NCBI GenBank assembly: GCA_035771175.1
Contig: CM069590.1
Span: 58,473,683-58,537,682, forward strand
Length of the DNA stretch: 64,000 bases
Origin: Paratinospora sagittata
Taxonomy: Eukaryota > Streptophyta > Magnoliopsida > Ranunculales > Menispermaceae
Reading direction: 5' to 3'
Under the pieces are notes generated by a model. It did no database searches. It saw only the letters and a list, made by a program, of their open reading frames with translations, and was not told the DNA's origin. Positions 49,301 to 60,854 of the stretch are shown piece by piece. Made by a program: the position numbers and the translations under genes. The first letter of the stretch is position 1; every line of letters starts with the position of its first letter.

Positions 49301-51392
49301 AAAGCTATATTCTGGGCTTAAACATGGTTGTTTATTTTGTAAATAAATGCATGAATTATTAGGAGTTTCAGCAAGCGTTGGATTACCGTTTATAAATCTT
49401 TCTTCGATCTGAATGTGAATGATTTATGGAATATCTGAATGCTTTTCTATCTTGACTTCAAATCGGGGAGCACAAGGAGTACCCCTATGCCTTAGTCAGG
49501 GATACACCATAAGGAGTCTTTTTTCTTGGCTCTGATTTGTCCCTTCTAATGCAGGTTTATTGAGAGATACTGTAGTAAATTAAGTTCTTTAGTATTGCAG
49601 GAAGTAGGTCCAAGTTTCCAATGTAGCTCTTTCATACATGATTGATATTCAGTGTCGGGCTTCTACTTGACTGCTATAGCCTTTTGAGTTCACTGGTTAA
49701 ATAACGGTTAGTTGATGTTTTTAGGCTCTGTAAATGATAGTCCCCCTTTACTATTAGTTGGTTGGTTAACTACCCGGTGGATTAAGATGGTTGTTCCTAG
49801 TTTTTTCTTCACATCCATAGGTTTGTTAGTATCTTCTCGATCTCGCAGAATCCTTAACAGTCATAAAACGTTTGATGTTTATTCCTACTAACTATTGGGT
49901 TCTGGCATTTTTGCTGAAAGTTTTATAATGTAGTGGTGATTATTTAGCAGGGAGGATGTTTACTTTATACTGCTGCCTGCTGGTTGCAAGGCCTGCACAA
50001 ACGTGCTATTTTTGATAATTAATTTCATGTGGCCTGAGGTGCTTTGTATCCCATTGTCCAGCTGTAGGATGCTAGTGATTCTGGTTATCGTGCGCACATT
50101 GTTCTTGTTTATTTTAGTTTTTGGCTATTGATTTCCTCTAGTTGTGATTTATGCTCTATTCAAGGCATTTGAATAAGCATCACTCATTGGTAACTCTTGT
50201 ATTTAACTCATGTGAATGTCATTTTCATTTTATATTTTTTGACTAACATAATTTTGATTTGCATGTAGTTGGTCCCATGTGCTGTGTTATCTTTGCTCAT
50301 TCATCCGTCAACATCGCATCATATTTTCAACAGGTTTTGCTGGGCCTTCTGTGTTTATCTGGAAGCTGTTTCAGTGCTACCGCAGCTGCGCCTGATGCAG
50401 AACACAAAGGTATTTTCTGGAGAGCTCAATAATATTTATGTTTTTGTATGGATTGTCAGTATGTCTCTCTAATTCATCTTCCACTGAATTATGTTTCAGA
50501 TAGTTGAACCATTTACAGCTCATTATGTATTTGCATTGGGCATTGCGAGGTTCTTGAGCTGTGCCCATTGGGTTCTTCAGGTTTGATTTAAGCAAACAAT
50601 TCCTCTGGATGTCTTCTTTTACCAAAAAAAAAAGAAAAAGAAATTATCTCTTGAAAATAACTGTTGTTCATCTCCACGAGGTTGTGGGTTTAGGTTGAGT
50701 GTTTTTCTTCACCCAGGAGACGGCTGTTCTAAAATCAGCCCAAATTTGGGATTTTTGATCCAATCCATTAAAAATTGCAGGTCCTATCCTATGTAGGGCC
50801 AGTTAGATGTTGGTTTTATGGTTTACTTACACAAATGAAACTTACACCACCCTTATTTACTTCTCTATTTTAATAAAACATTAATCCATAGATAGCCTTT
50901 CCGCAATTCGTGGTAAAGTTTCCTGCTGTGGCAGGAGTCTTGTACGCTTGGTATGCCCATGTTACAAATGGATCTGATGTCACTGCCCCCATTTCCTTTT
51001 GTATTAAATAGATCATTAGACAAGCACTAAAGTCGTTCAAACTTATGCTTCTTGTTATAATTCTCTAACAGCACTGGATTATTTGACTAATACACACTAG
51101 CCTTGTATAATCTTAACAGGTCGTAGACACTCGGGGGCACATCCTGACAGCTTTGGGCTATGGTCTGTGGCTTTCCATGGTTCTTCTCTCCGAAATTGTT
51201 CAAACTTTCATCCTTGCAGATTTCTGTTACTATTACGTTAAAAGGTGAGTAACAAAACTTTTAAGTTATACAAGAACTGTTACATCTATATTTTGTCAAA
51301 GTTGAAAATTTGGGAGTTAATACATTCAATTCCTCATTTGCAGCCTTGTTGGCGGACAGCTTGTTCTTCGCCTTCCCTCAGGGGTAGTGTGA
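46371..51392 (+). CDS. ERD2-like (KDEL-receptor family) seven-TM protein, long form
   Basis: Six exons, 46371-46593, 49056-49255, 50269-50409, 50500-50580, 51120-51244 and 51344-51392 (TGA), sum to 819 nt, 272 residues. Family: ER lumen protein-retaining receptor. Compared with the canonical 215-residue ERD2 this has an N-terminal extension containing a basic stretch (TWLRRRPPKVK) before the first span, as in the plant ERD2-like subgroup. Family landmarks are present: KTCAGLSLKSQEL, VRLYCS, the PCAVLSLLIHPS segment, YLEAVSVLPQL, and QTFILADFCYYYVK near the end. The C-terminus (GGQLVLRLPSGVV) lacks the usual receptor tail, so HDEL binding by this subgroup should not be assumed. Intron 1 is 2.5 kb and I see nothing coding in it. 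Identity as ERD2-like is firm; the precise cargo is unknown. Confidence 0.93.
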
Positions 51393-52429
51393 TCCTGAGG
51401 CTCTCTTTTGCACCACCACATGAGCAAAGTGTGCTTGCCAGTCGGCAACATAGATTATGGAATTCTGAAGCTCTTACTCAGTTCCTCCATTTCACCATCT
51501 CCCCCTGCTCTATAGTCTTGTTTTGTTTAACAGTCTCAAAGTTGGGGTAGCAGGAGGTTGATAGATACATTTTTTTAGCAAGACGTTAAGCTCCGTTGAA
51601 TTAACTTGAGTTGCAACATACATCTCTTCTGGCATATTTTGGCGGGTCGATCGGGAAATCCTCTTACAGTTGTCTATATGATCACCAAACTCGAATGCAA
51701 GAATTGATCTCGAGAAGTGGGTGTAAGAACTGTCTGGAAGTCCAATTCTGTGGCCCACTTAGAAGTTGTTCCAGACCTGAAGTCACCTTTAGAATTTAAT
51801 TTCAGTTTGGGCCCAAAATGAAATACAAGGGATGGTAAGATAGTGATGTTGTAATGAATACAGATGAAGCCATTTTTAAGAGAGGGGACCGGGGTTCGGC
51901 AGCAATTTAGATAATAGCAATATAAGATGAAATAACTTTAGAAGGCTAAAATCTTTGCTATAATGGTGGAAATTGCTCGATTGTAACTTGGAGATGATAA
52001 TTTTCAATCTGGAAATAACTTTTCTGCACAGCAGAGGTAATAATGCACATATATATTCTTTCTTTTTCAGGCTAATGGACGTTAGCCATGTGGAAGGGAA
52101 AAATGCTTGAGACTATTAAAATGAACCCCTGATGAAAGAAACCAACAACTTTTATGCAAAGTTGTTGGTTGCCACAAAATTTAATTCGAATAAAATTTTT
52201 CTATATTAATTTGGTTTTCCCATTTCACTCCGTTAATTAGGGCCAATTACTTTCATGTACGACATTATATAAAATGGCTAAAAACTATAGTTATCCTATG
52301 GTATTTCCTTTGCATTATATAAATATGATAGTGATAGTTTCTAATATTTCTTTTGCATTATATAAAATGATAGTTTTTAATATTTATAAAGTAGAGATAT
52401 CGTCAATGACAGAAGAAGATATAACTATT

Positions 52430-52581
52430 GTGTTGATAGTGTGTGCGTGTGTTTTCATGATTTCACACTCCTTTAGCATGACACGTCTAAGTGTGTGACA
52501 TACATATTATTATTATTGTGTTGATACTGTGTGTATGCGCGTGTGTGTGATTTCATGATTTCACACTCTTTTAGCGTGACA
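52430..52581. repeat. Diverged tandem duplication
   Basis: A unit of about 60-65 bp beginning TTGTGTTGATA.TGTGTG, continuing CATGATTTCACACTC.TTTAGC.TGACACGT, occurs at about 52430-52489 and 52516-52581. Each copy ends in an ACACGT core motif. Confidence 0.75.
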
Positions 52582-53204
52582 CGTGTACGTCAAACGAGAA
52601 TGAAAGATTTGTTATCTTCCTGTTAGGAAAGATAAAGGAAGAAGATTGTTACTTTGTCAGGTCCAACAAAGTTTGACCAGCGAATGAAAGCACGTCAACG
52701 TCAGCGCTTACCATTGATGTGATACGTGGCAAAATATGGAGTGGTTACAGTTGTAGAGCATCATCTCAATACGATGGCTGGCAACAACTGTAAGATACCT
52801 CCACTTGTTCTCGCCTCCCTCACCTAAACCGCCAACTCGAAACAAAACGATTGTAAACTCAAACCTGCACGTGTTGCTATCGCCCCCCATACCATTTAGA
52901 TGAATTACACGTACATGTAACATTTGCATATTTATTTTGACTCAAAAATAATTTAATAATCTTTTATCTTTTTCATCTCTTTATGTTTACGAGATTGAAG
53001 TTGTGAAAGTTATGATTATATATGAAGCTAACAAATAATGAGATGTGAAAATAAATTGATTAATCAAATGCGTCATTATGCTAGATTTAGTTTGATTTGC
53101 ATTAAATATTATAGATATAATTTAGATAAGATGGAGCAGATGGTGACTTCGGAAGATCCAATAATTTGAGGGTGTTAGGTCGATAAGACTCAATTATTAA
53201 ACCC

Positions 53205-53237
<33 letters not shown>

Positions 53238-54313
53238 CATCCATTTAAGTGTCTTATCAATGTGATGTGGTTGTTCAGCCATGCAAGAGCCTCTCAATAT
53301 CTTAAACTTATCCACATGTAGATGGCTAATTATCATATTTAACTCAGTCTATTTACAAGACAAGGACGTTTGAAAACCTCTTTGAATTTCACGTACTAAT
53401 TGAAAAATCGTCTTAAAAGGTCTTCCACGACACTTTTTTTTAGAATGTTTTATCATTTAGAACGTTGAATTTAAGGGTGTTTTTAAATATTTTTGTATAG
53501 TGATTTTCTTGTAATAAAATATCATTACTTATTCTTTTGATTTCACATCTCGGTAGAGTGACACTATTTTTACTTGAGATGGAGCCATTGTATTGTGATT
53601 ATATGTAGGCACGCTGACACGATATTAAGTGGAGTGACACCATATCCTTTTAGTGATGCTTGTTAGAAATGAATTAATCTCTATAATGTGTATTAACCGA
53701 TTTATAGGACACCACCTAAATTTTTTTTTTAAAAAAAAATAAAATCATTCGTCTTTGATAGAGCTCTTGATCTTAATTAATTCTTGAATCATATCACACT
53801 TGTGATTAATTAAGAAATATTGATGGGGATATACTAATTAAATGATATCTCAAAAATTAGAAGTTTGACAAGCAGTTCCAAAGACAAAAATATTAAACTT
53901 TATCTAATCTTTTTTGCTACATTTGAATGTTTGGTCCAAATCTGTGTCCTACCCCCATCAGCTTCGGTAGGCACAGTATTCCAAGTCCCCCCTCCCCCAA
54001 ATGCCAAAAGATAAACATAAAATAATAATAAACTCGCAAAATTGTTCTACTTATATATTTTAATAAATGTAGTTTGTGTCATTGGTAATTGAGCATGCAA
54101 GCTGGATTGATAAGCAGAGCCCCACAAGACACTAAAGCATGGAAAAGATTTATTCTGATGCTGCATTTGTTTTGTTTTCTCCTATACCAATAGCTAGTTT
54201 CGCTGGCAGTGATCGATCCATCACCTACTACCAAACTTTTAGTTATTTGTTTTCTTCCTCGTATGTGTGCTCTCTTCACTTAACTTTCTTCCTAATTATG
54301 CCTTGCCACTCCC

Positions 54314-54322
54314 CTATAAGTA
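54314..54322 (+). promoter_or_regulatory. TATA-like box of the first GASA gene
   Basis: CTATAAGTA lies about 100 bases upstream of the ATG at 54422. Confidence 0.5.
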
Positions 54323-54421
54323 CACCACTCCTCTTCTCTCTCATTTCAAATTCCAATATATATAGCAACTTGTGCGCGCGGTCTTCTTTAATTTGCACAT
54401 CATTTTCTGCAGTACTAATTA

Positions 54422-55238
54422 ATGGCCTTCTTTAAACCTTTCCTTCCTATGCTTCTCCTCTCTCTCGCCCTCCTCCACCTAGCTGTACTTCTGGAGGCAA
54501 CTCCTCAGTTCGCCCAATCTCATCATCATTTGGTAAGCATAGAGATCATTATCTTTCTAATTTTTTATTTTTATTTTTTAATTTGTTCCATTATAAATGC
54601 TAAAATAATTCATAATTAATAATAATACGTACCCAAAATGAGTGGTTACTAATTTTTTTTTTTTTTTTTACTTTGTTAATGATGTGATGACTTGTCACAT
54701 CAATATAAATATAATTTTGGACATTTACGATTGGGTCATTTTAGCATTTTTATCTTATAGTCGCCCTAGTTGCCTTTCGATATAATTAATACTTCTTAGT
54801 AATATTGCGTATATATGTAAATGGGTTTTTATTTTATATATATATATTTTGCCTAATAAATTTTAACTGGGACGTATGTTGCAGGGAACAAACATAATTG
54901 GAACACGTAGGTCTCTCCTTGCACCCTTAATTGGTATGCTATTGCTATACATCTTGATTAATCTTCATTAAATTCGTTCCCCATAAATATTTATATTATA
55001 CTGAATGGAAATTATGTTAATTAATTTAAATTAATTTGGGTTACATGAGTATGCAGATTGTGGTGCATCATGTGAAGCGAGGTGCATGTTATCTTCGAGG
55101 CCGCGGTTATGCAAGAGGGCATGTGGGACTTGCTGTGGTAGGTGCAACTGCGTCCCACCCGGTACTTCTGGTAACTATGAATCCTGCGCTTGCTACGCCA
55201 ACTTGACCACTCACGGTGGTAAACGCAAGTGCCCTTAA
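54422..55238 (+). CDS. GASA/snakin cysteine-rich peptide 1
   Basis: GASA (gibberellin-regulated) peptides are small secreted proteins involved in growth, hormone response and, for snakins, antimicrobial defence. Three exons: 54422-54532, 54885-54933 and 55057-55238, 113 residues. Residues 1-26 form a signal peptide (basic start, long Leu-rich core, cleavage probably near LEATPQ). A short variable, His-containing spacer follows. The C-terminal GASA domain of about 60 residues is encoded by exon 3 and has all 12 cysteines in the family spacing (C-x3-C-x3-C-x8-C-x3-C-x2-CC-x2-C-x-C-x11-C-x-C-x12-C), ending KRKCP. The gene 2.5 kb downstream has the same exon phases and a closely similar domain, so the two are tandem duplicates. 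Confidence 0.95.
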
Positions 55239-56292
55239 ATCTTCATCAGCCTCCGAGGACGACCATGCTACTGCTACTGCTACTAATGAACCGAAGGTCA
55301 CGTAGTTATATGTTCTTGAGAAATTAAGAGTACCCACCATTAATTATTAATCTATCATCTGTTGTTATATTTTAATTCTAATTAATAATTTAATAAAGGT
55401 GTTTCTATTGTGTGTATGAATGCATGTATGTGTGTGTGTTTATTGAAATGAAATAGAAATGTAATATTTGCAAAGTCATAATAAAAAGTAAAAATTTCTC
55501 GAGTTTGATGTACATAAACGGTCTCATGGTTAAGATGTGTAGTGTACATGCATATCACACTATTATCTTTTTATTTATTTATTTATTTATTTTTGGATGC
55601 AAAACAAATATATGTGCAACTATGCGCATGCGAAAAATATCCCAAAATATCCCCACCATTAATTAAAGCTTAGGGTTATCTTTGTACACAAAATTCGACA
55701 AGGATACAAATACATGCATCAGTACCTCAGCAAAAAGCTAATGGACTTGGACTCTTGTCATTAAAATTGGTTGCAAATTTAAATATTATGGAAGAAAATA
55801 AATATAAATACAATATAACAAATTATCATGATTGTTGTCATTGTCAACCTACTAGCTAGGATATCTCCTGTAAAGTTTCAATCAAGCTTCACAAATCAAT
55901 GAAAACGCTTCAAATTGACGAGTTTCAGCCGGTTCAGCTTAATTGGTTCCTAGTTCAAATCTTTTTATTATTATTTATTTTATATTTCATTAATTTTATT
56001 AGAAATTATTGGAGGCCTTCAATATGTGTCATCGATTTTGCATATTATACATTAATCACTTCACATGAAAAATATTAAGATCAACAAAATAAATTAAATG
56101 GCGTAAAAATTAAGAATTTCGTACGAAACTTATTTCCCCTCGACAATCATATCAAGTATCAACATAGCTTTTCTACGTTGAGAGTTCACGCGGCAAAAGA
56201 TAGCTTCTGCTGCAATTTTACGAGTGGCGAGCGGCGAGTGGCGACAACTTTAAGAGAATGTTTTAGAAGTTTAACTTTTTGTTCCGGAACCA
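55239..56292. other. Intergenic between GASA 1 and the element at 56293
   Basis: It contains the 3' UTR of the first GASA gene and AT-rich DNA. I see no gene. Confidence 0.45.
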
Positions 56293-57082
56293 TAGGGGGT
56301 GTTAATCTACCTACCCGATCAATCAAATCTTTTGGGTTGTTTTAGGTTGGGTTAAATAGTTAGTTTAAGTTAGATTGGGTTCTAAAATATCTAACTCGAT
56401 TAATTTGGGTTGGGTCATGAGTTTAACTCATAAAAAATTGAATAATCCAACCTAAATCGAATCTTAGTATTAGTATTAAAGTCATAAATTTTATAATTAC
56501 ATATTTATAATTTAGAGGTTTAGTAATTTAAAAAAAAAAATTATTAATGGAGAGCTTAACAATCATAATAACTTAAAATTAATTTTTTTTATCTTTTTTG
56601 TCTTTCTTTACTTAACTGTGTATTTGTGTCTTTTACTTATTCTACCTATTCGTTCTTATGCGTGTGTTTTCAAATGCTCTGCTCGATAATAACTTTCAGT
56701 GTTTAACTATTGACACTTTTTAGCTATGTAAAAGTAAGTCTCTGTAACAAGTTATGTTCATATCAAGTTTTAAAGATATAAACCAATAAGAGAATTTGAT
56801 CATCATCATGTGCATGAGTTTTATAATTACCAATCTAAGTTATTGTAATAGCATATTATAAATATTGGGTAAAAAAAATAGGCTACCATAATTTATTTTG
56901 TAGCAATTATTTTATAAATTATTATTCAAAGTTATCAAAATTAGGTTCAAGTCTAACTTAATCTAATGACTCAACTCAAACCGAACTCGAACTATTTAGG
57001 TTGGGTTAGATTTTAAATTTAATAACCTAAATTATTTGGATTAGGTTAAATTTTGGCCCTAAAATGAAATAACCCATGCCTA
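56293..57082. mobile_element. Probable TAGGGG-family non-autonomous element
   Basis: It starts TAGGGGGTGTTAATC, like the elements at 7371 and 16445, and has repeated GGTTGGGTT / AACCCAACT-type motifs near both ends. The right boundary (reverse complement TAGGCATGGGTTA) is a weak match and no target duplication is visible, so the limits are tentative. Confidence 0.45.
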
Positions 57083-57756
57083 AATAATACATATAAGTTT
57101 TAAAATTTAGTTTTTTTATTATAAGTGTTATATATGTTAAAACGCATTTTCTAATAATATATAAACTACTTTGCTCTTTTGTTTTTTTTTTTTTTTTTTT
57201 TTTGAGAGAGAGGGTGGGTGGGTTGATATTACTTGCATCTTGCTTAAAAGATCAGCAAAGTATTCTGCCTTTCGATTAAATGTGCTCAATAAAAGTATAT
57301 ATTCTTAAAAATTACCTATATATAATATTCTTCATTCTTATTTCTCACGTATTGCATTCAAACTCAATTAGAATTTTGCTTTTACCCATTTCAATCAAGT
57401 CTGCTAATAAAGCTGACGACTAAATTAGCTGTAATGCCTGGAGCCTTAGATAGAAGCTTAGAAATTAAAGATTTAATTCTCTTAAGAGAAACAATTGGCT
57501 TTGTTAATGGTTTTTCTAGTCTGAAAGCTTCACCAAATTAACCAACAAGGGAATGTTCCCGTCCTCGTACGCGCCTTCCCCTGATCCACCACACATATCT
57601 CCACCCTATAAATATAACCCATCTCATCAAATTGAAGGCACGCCAAGCTATTGTTAATTTCTTATATATATATATATATATATATATATCTTATCTCTTC
57701 AGTCTTCACTTTCATCTTTACAATTAATTTTATTTGCCATTTTAATTAATACCACC
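57083..57756. other. Promoter and leader of GASA 2
   Basis: No ORF. Contains a T-run with a GAGA tail (57181-57211), the TATA box at 57607-57614 and a (TA)n tract (57664-57689) that falls within the leader. Confidence 0.5.
57607..57614 (+). promoter_or_regulatory. TATA box of GASA 2
   Basis: TATAAATA lies 143 bases upstream of the ATG at 57757. The (TA)n repeat between it and the ATG probably falls in the leader. Confidence 0.65.
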
Positions 57757-58359
57757 ATGGCCTCCTTCTCCAAAGCTTTCTTGGCTTCTCTTCTCCTTTC
57801 TCTTTTTTTCCTCCATCTTGTGGAACCACATGGTTCTGATCCCTTGGTATATTATTTAATTACTTGGATCTCTAGCTAGTTCCTTCAAATCTCTCTAATT
57901 TGTTAAATTCTTCCTCTGTTTCGGGACATCAATTTATTATTATTGTCTAATTTATAAGTGATCTTGATCATGTGCCTAATTGCATGGGGTTGCAGGTAAG
58001 CAGCAGCAGTGGAACACAGAGGCATCTCCTCCAAACCATTGGTATGCATACATAGACGCATCATGATCTTCTTCATCTGATGATTAGTTTGGCTTCTTAA
58101 TGGAATTTAAATATATATATGGGTATGTGCTTTTTTTTTTTTTTTGGGGAGGGGGGGGGGGGGGGGGGGGGTTGCAGATTGTGGTGCAGCTTGTACAGCG
58201 AGGTGCAGGTTGTCTTCGAGGCCTAACCTGTGTCACAGGGCTTGTGGAACGTGTTGTGCCAGGTGCAGTTGTGTTCCTCCAGGCACTTCTGGCAACTATG
58301 ATGCTTGTTCTTGCTACGCCAACATGACCACCCATGGTGGTCGACGTAAGTGTCCTTGA
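57757..58359 (+). CDS. GASA/snakin cysteine-rich peptide 2
   Basis: Three exons: 57757-57846, 57996-58041 and 58178-58359, 105 residues. The ATG has a good context (ACCACCATGG). Residues 1-25 are a signal peptide; a Ser-rich spacer containing SSSSGTQRHL follows. Exon 3 encodes the complete 12-cysteine GASA domain, ending RRKCP. Phases match the first GASA gene exactly (0 and 1), and exon 3 has the same length, 182 nt. An odd feature is the acceptor of exon 3: instead of the usual pyrimidine tract it is preceded by 15 T, GGGG, A and 21 G, then TTGCAG. If that tract is real it could weaken splicing of the domain-coding exon. Confidence 0.95.
58131..58171. repeat. Poly(T)-poly(G) tract next to a splice acceptor
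   Basis: Fifteen T residues (58131-58145), GGGG, one A and 21 G residues (58151-58171) lie six bases from the GASA 2 exon 3 acceptor. The G tract could form a G-quadruplex. Its length is also of the kind that assemblers and sequencers get wrong. Confidence 0.85.
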
Positions 58360-59547
58360 ATTCAAACAAGTGAGCCGGCCACCAGTACCACAGGTGTCGA
58401 GAGAACTAGCTACATAATTGAACACTTCTCGGTTCTTACTCTCTTGTAATATTTCTAATAGCTCTAGCTAGTATATATTATAATAAGGCAGCTGCTTGCA
58501 GTCACTGGTGAATATATTTGGACTTTGGGGGTGTAATTAAGTTTGCAAGAGAGTTTTATGTACAGCACTTTCGGCACTTTATGGTGAATATCATCATCTG
58601 GAATAAAGACAATTAAAATTACTATAGTCATTAATAAATGATCTCTCTTCCAACTTCCACAGTGCAAGCCAACAAACACTTTTTCAGCTGCCTGGCAGTC
58701 CTCCCTCTTTTACAGGTGGAGAGAGTTCAAGTTTCTAGTGCTGTAGTTGTTAGTTCTCCAATCTTCATTGTGGAACTATAATCTTACAAGGAAGAAAGAG
58801 ATGCGGAACTGCCACATATGCTATTGCTTTAGTAATTGCAGAGAAGAACAGTACGCGTGTTCCTTAAAATGCGGCTTCCTTTTTTGTATTTTTAGCTCTA
58901 CTCCCAAATTGTTATAAAATAAAAAAATTGAAGCATGCCACATGTATGGTGCAGGATCTAACAACTAATTGATCGCACCAATTCATATATATGCAACTAA
59001 TGAATGCCACAGATATTGCAAGTACCACCTACCCCAGGATCTTGCCCTACTTTCAATCTGTAATAATGTCTATGGATTCTATATCAAAGAAGTGAGTGCT
59101 CTATCAACAAGAAGTTGGATTTCCCATGTGGAATGCCCCAGCCCTCAAGTTTTGGATTGACAAAACAAATTAAGGGCATGTTTGATATTTTAAAAATAAT
59201 TTTTAAAAACAAGTCAATAGGAAAAATAATTTTTTATTGTATTTTTGTTTTTTTTTCGTAAATTTTAAAATCAAACTTAAAAACAATATTTAAAATCTAA
59301 TTAGATTTTAAAATAAAAAAACTGTTTTTAATTTGCCTTTGAGAATAGTGACTAAGTGTGCAATAACAATTTTTTTACGAAAATTTTAAGCGACACTTAA
59401 GAAAGTGATTGAAATAGTTATTCCATGATATAGTCTATACCAATTGCTTGAGATATCTAATGGTGAGTAATTTTGTATATAATTAGTTACATGTTCTGTT
59501 GTAATTTGGATCACTGCATGTATAGGAGAATATACACACACGGGCAC

Positions 59548-59596
<49 letters not shown>

Positions 59597-60592
59597 TTTT
59601 GTTATGAAAATATTAATACTCTGTATTAATCTATAAATGATACAAATATTGGCATAAACATATGAATTTAAATTTATACTTGGAAAATATTGAATTGATT
59701 TCGTTACCAAACGCTTCTTCCATGTGAGGTCTTATAGATGGGATGATCCTTGGAAAGAAAATGATTCTTTGACATTATAATCCCTTCTCTTACAAGCTTT
59801 TAGCCTGTTTGATTTAATCAGGATATTAAAACTTAATTAGCAAAGTCCCTATGATATTTTATCAAATAGTCAATTCTTCTTGCATTAGCTTGCTGGCCTT
59901 TAATCTCTAAATAAAATAAAAGTTGATAAATCTAGAAGATAATCTTCTGTACGTAAGAAAAAAAAACAAACTTTTTTATTTTTATTTTTTTAGAGGATTA
60001 TTCTCTACAATGTGAGGAGGATAAATCATCACCTATGTTAAGAATATTTTGTATCTACCAGAAGTGCAAATAAAATTTATTCATTTGAATAATTATGAGG
60101 TAAGGACTAATTACCAGGTTGATCACAAGGTCAGAATCACCATTAATTGAGGCTCTAATATAATCTTTGGCTTCCCTCTAATTAGATTAATGCATTTCGA
60201 CTATTATAAAACAATTCATAATTATATTATTTTACTATTAAGCACAAGAATGAGCGTGACAACGAAATGTATTGGGAGCTTCTTCTATATAATCAATGTA
60301 TACAAATCTTTGCAAATCTTTGGCTATACGTAAAATTGAAAAAGCCTGGTGGGCTTGGTGTTAATTAATGGTACAAATCTTTGCAAAGTTTGTTTCCATT
60401 ACCAAGCCATTTTTAAGTTCCATATTAGGAGATAAATTATTATTATTATTATGCCAAAATATGATTAATTTTCTGTAGTATACCCCTTATTATATCTTTT
60501 CAAGATTTGTTTTTTTCATCTCGGGGAACTAAACTAATCTAATTACGATGAATCTTATTAAATTATTTTCCTTCCATATAGGCGCCTAGCTG
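58360..60592. other. Intergenic between GASA 2 and the MSA-promoter gene
   Basis: No ORF is supported. It holds the GASA 2 3' UTR, a T/A-rich stretch at 59170-59400 that looks transposon-like but lacks matching ends, and a (TA)n tract at 59549-59593. Confidence 0.45.
59549..59593. repeat. (TA)n microsatellite
   Basis: About 22 TA units follow GGCACGTG. Confidence 0.9.
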
Positions 60593-60667
60593 TCAAACGG
60601 CTAGTTTTGAAAATGGTCCGAACCGAGACACGCCGCTCAAGCTCCCAACGGTCATATGACCGTTGGA
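60593..60667 (+). promoter_or_regulatory. MSA (mitosis-specific activator) elements, two perfect plus one near-match
   Basis: The MSA consensus is YCYAACGGYYA, bound by three-repeat MYB (MYB3R) factors in G2/M-expressed plant genes. CCCAACGGTCA at 60644-60654 matches fully on the plus strand; TCCAACGGTCA matches fully on the minus strand at 60657-60667; together they form one near-perfect palindrome centred on ATAT. TCAAACGGCTA at 60593-60603 differs at one position. A TATAAA follows at 60688-60693, 167 bases before the ATG. Confidence 0.8.
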
Positions 60668-60854
60668 TTCCCATTTCAAATCTTTCTTATAAACACCAAA
60701 ACTATTCTACTGCCCACGAATATCTTTGTAGTCTCTCGTCTCTCTCAGATTTTCCTGCGTTAGAAAGTCCTTTTTCTCTTACCCTTTTCTTCTCTGTGCC
60801 CTTTAGATTTCAGTTTTCCTACGATTTGTTTTCTAAATTTTTCTTCAAGATCCA

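Larger units (their letters stand above)
51393..54421. other. Intergenic between the ERD2-like and GASA genes
   Basis: No ORF is supported. Contents: the ERD2-like 3' UTR, a diverged tandem duplication at about 52430-52581, a (TA)n tract at 53202-53230, and the first GASA promoter with a CTATAAGTA TATA-like box at 54314-54322. Confidence 0.45.

Noticed and set aside
58084..58425. Antisense ORF across GASA 2
   Set aside because: It is a shadow of the Cys-rich exon in another frame and includes the translated poly(G) tract.
59170..59400. Transposon-like AT-rich block after GASA 2
   Set aside because: The start GGGCATGTTTGATA is suggestive, but no matching inverted end or duplication was found.
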